Shown here: positions 63,435 to 64,000 of the stretch, piece after piece
Layout of the letters: each line of letters begins with the position of its first letter
How positions within the stretch are numbered: position 1 is the first letter of the stretch
Made by a program: the position numbers and the translations under genes
Notes under the pieces: model-generated
Told to the model about the DNA's origin: nothing
Seen by the model: the letters and a program-made list of their open reading frames with translations, nothing else
Databases searched by the model: none
NCBI RefSeq assembly: GCF_002394865.1
Contig: NZ_DGUZ01000010.1
Coordinates: 54,630 to 118,629, forward strand
Direction: 5' to 3'
Length of the DNA: 64,000 nt
Source: Fibrobacter sp. UBA4297
GTDB taxonomy: Bacteria > Fibrobacterota > Fibrobacteria > Fibrobacterales > Fibrobacteraceae

Positions 63435-64000
63435 TCAAATCGACAGACTCGGGAAGTGTATTTTTGTGCGGAGCCCGGGGTTTGCGTTTTCAAGTTCAAT
63501 CGTCATGTTGCATAGGGTGCACAACTTCTTGACCATCGAAAGCCCGATGCCCGTGCCGCTTGTCTGCCTTGTCATCTCGTTTTCGACTCTGTAGAATTCC
63601 TGGAAGACCTTCTTCATTTCGGAGGGCGGAATGCCCGGACCGTAGTCGCGCACGGCGAGGTACATGTCGGTTCCCTTGATGCGGAGTTCCACGTTAATCA
63701 TCTTGTAGTCGGCATTCTTGGAGAACTTGAGCGAGTTGTCGACGAGGTTCATCAGAATCTGCATGATGGCGTCACGGTCGATCATGAGGCTGATGTTGTC
63801 TGCATCCGTGTCCGAAGAAACCGTGAGTTCGAATCCCTGCTTTTCGACGTTCTTGCTGTAAGTCGAGACGAAGTCGTCGAGGACCTGCTTGGGCTTGTCC
63901 ATGCGTAGCTGCACGTTCCAGCGGTTGCCATCGAGCTTCGAAAGGTTCAGCACGTTTTGGATGAGTCTCGAAAGGCGGTCGGCTTCGCTTGCGATTTGTC
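63435..64000 (-). CDS. Sensor histidine kinase, C-terminal part (partial)
   Basis: The gene runs off the right edge; the frame stays open to base 64000. Visible are the end of the dimerisation helix (IASEADRLSRLIQNVLNLSKLDG), the N box (ILMNLVDNSLKFSKNA), the G1 box (VRDYGPGIPPSE) and the G2 box (GTGIGLSMVKKL). The phosphorylated histidine and any sensor domain lie outside. It would phosphorylate a response regulator not seen here. Confidence 0.9.
   Translation of the reverse strand, partial: QIASEADRLSRLIQNVLNLSKLDGNRWNVQLRMDKPKQVLDDFVSTYSKNVEKQGFELTVSSDTDADNISLMIDRDAIMQILMNLVDNSLKFSKNADYKMINVELRIKGTDMYLAVRDYGPGIPPSEMKKVFQEFYRVENEMTRQTSGTGIGLSMVKKLCTLCNMTIELENANPGLRTKIHFPSLSI

Overview
The window looks like a chromosomal segment from the genus Fibrobacter (Fibrobacteres, FCB superphylum). 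Three lines of evidence support this. There are two giant secreted proteins with the fibro-slime domain, a lipoprotein with the Fibrobacter succinogenes major paralogous domain, and a PorV/PorQ-like barrel. Base composition is moderate, and several intergenic regions carry promoter-like elements resembling the Bacteroidetes type (TAnnTTTG). No plasmid, phage or insertion-sequence hallmark was seen.

Region 1 (1-13024) is the tail of tuf followed by an almost gap-free S10-spc-alpha super-operon, rpsJ to rplQ. It includes secY, infA and rpmJ and ends at an intrinsic terminator. adk and map are absent after secY, and rpsD is absent between rpsK and rpoA. Many genes overlap by one base (TAATG).

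Region 2 (13184-19218) is a surface-polysaccharide export group: a Wza-like exporter, a Wzz-like chain-length protein without a kinase domain, a Wzy-like polymerase, a 47-residue membrane protein, a convergent Wzx-like flippase, and a SAM methyltransferase. Region 3 (19260-25105) holds tRNA-Leu(UAG) and the protein quality-control set tig-clpP-clpX-lon. Region 4 (25106-26054) is a small AT-rich island with a PIN-domain toxin-like gene, an overlapping partner gene, a palindrome upstream and a 12-bp tandem repeat.

Region 5 (26055-36799) is mixed housekeeping: YggS, a metallo-beta-lactamase-fold enzyme, RsmA, a TPR protein, a phosphohexomutase, a PorV-like protein, a short sigma-54 activator, lysC behind a structured leader, and two tandem membrane proteins that together contain four copies of one module. 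Region 6 (36849-44138) is a minus-strand group of a radical SAM protein, a PdxK-like kinase and a CytX-like transporter, then metE divergent from a LysR-type regulator, then the F. succinogenes-type lipoprotein.

Region 7 (44250-50897) has ttcA, dnaN with a small membrane-protein gene just upstream, a coiled-coil protein plus an M23 peptidase-like protein, two paralogous membrane proteins, and RNase G/E behind a structured leader. Region 8 (51037-64000) has the two fibro-slime proteins, pta, a TatT-like periplasmic protein, a 47-residue ORF, a phosphofructokinase and the end of a histidine kinase.

Two kinds of intergenic sequence recur. One is degenerate tracts of ACTAA/TTAGT-like words between transcription units. 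The other is short palindromic elements beginning GTCATnCC. The most promising undescribed items are the four-copy membrane module, the PIN pair with its upstream palindrome, the lysC and RNase G/E leaders, the promoter pattern, and the M23 domain that has lost a conserved histidine.
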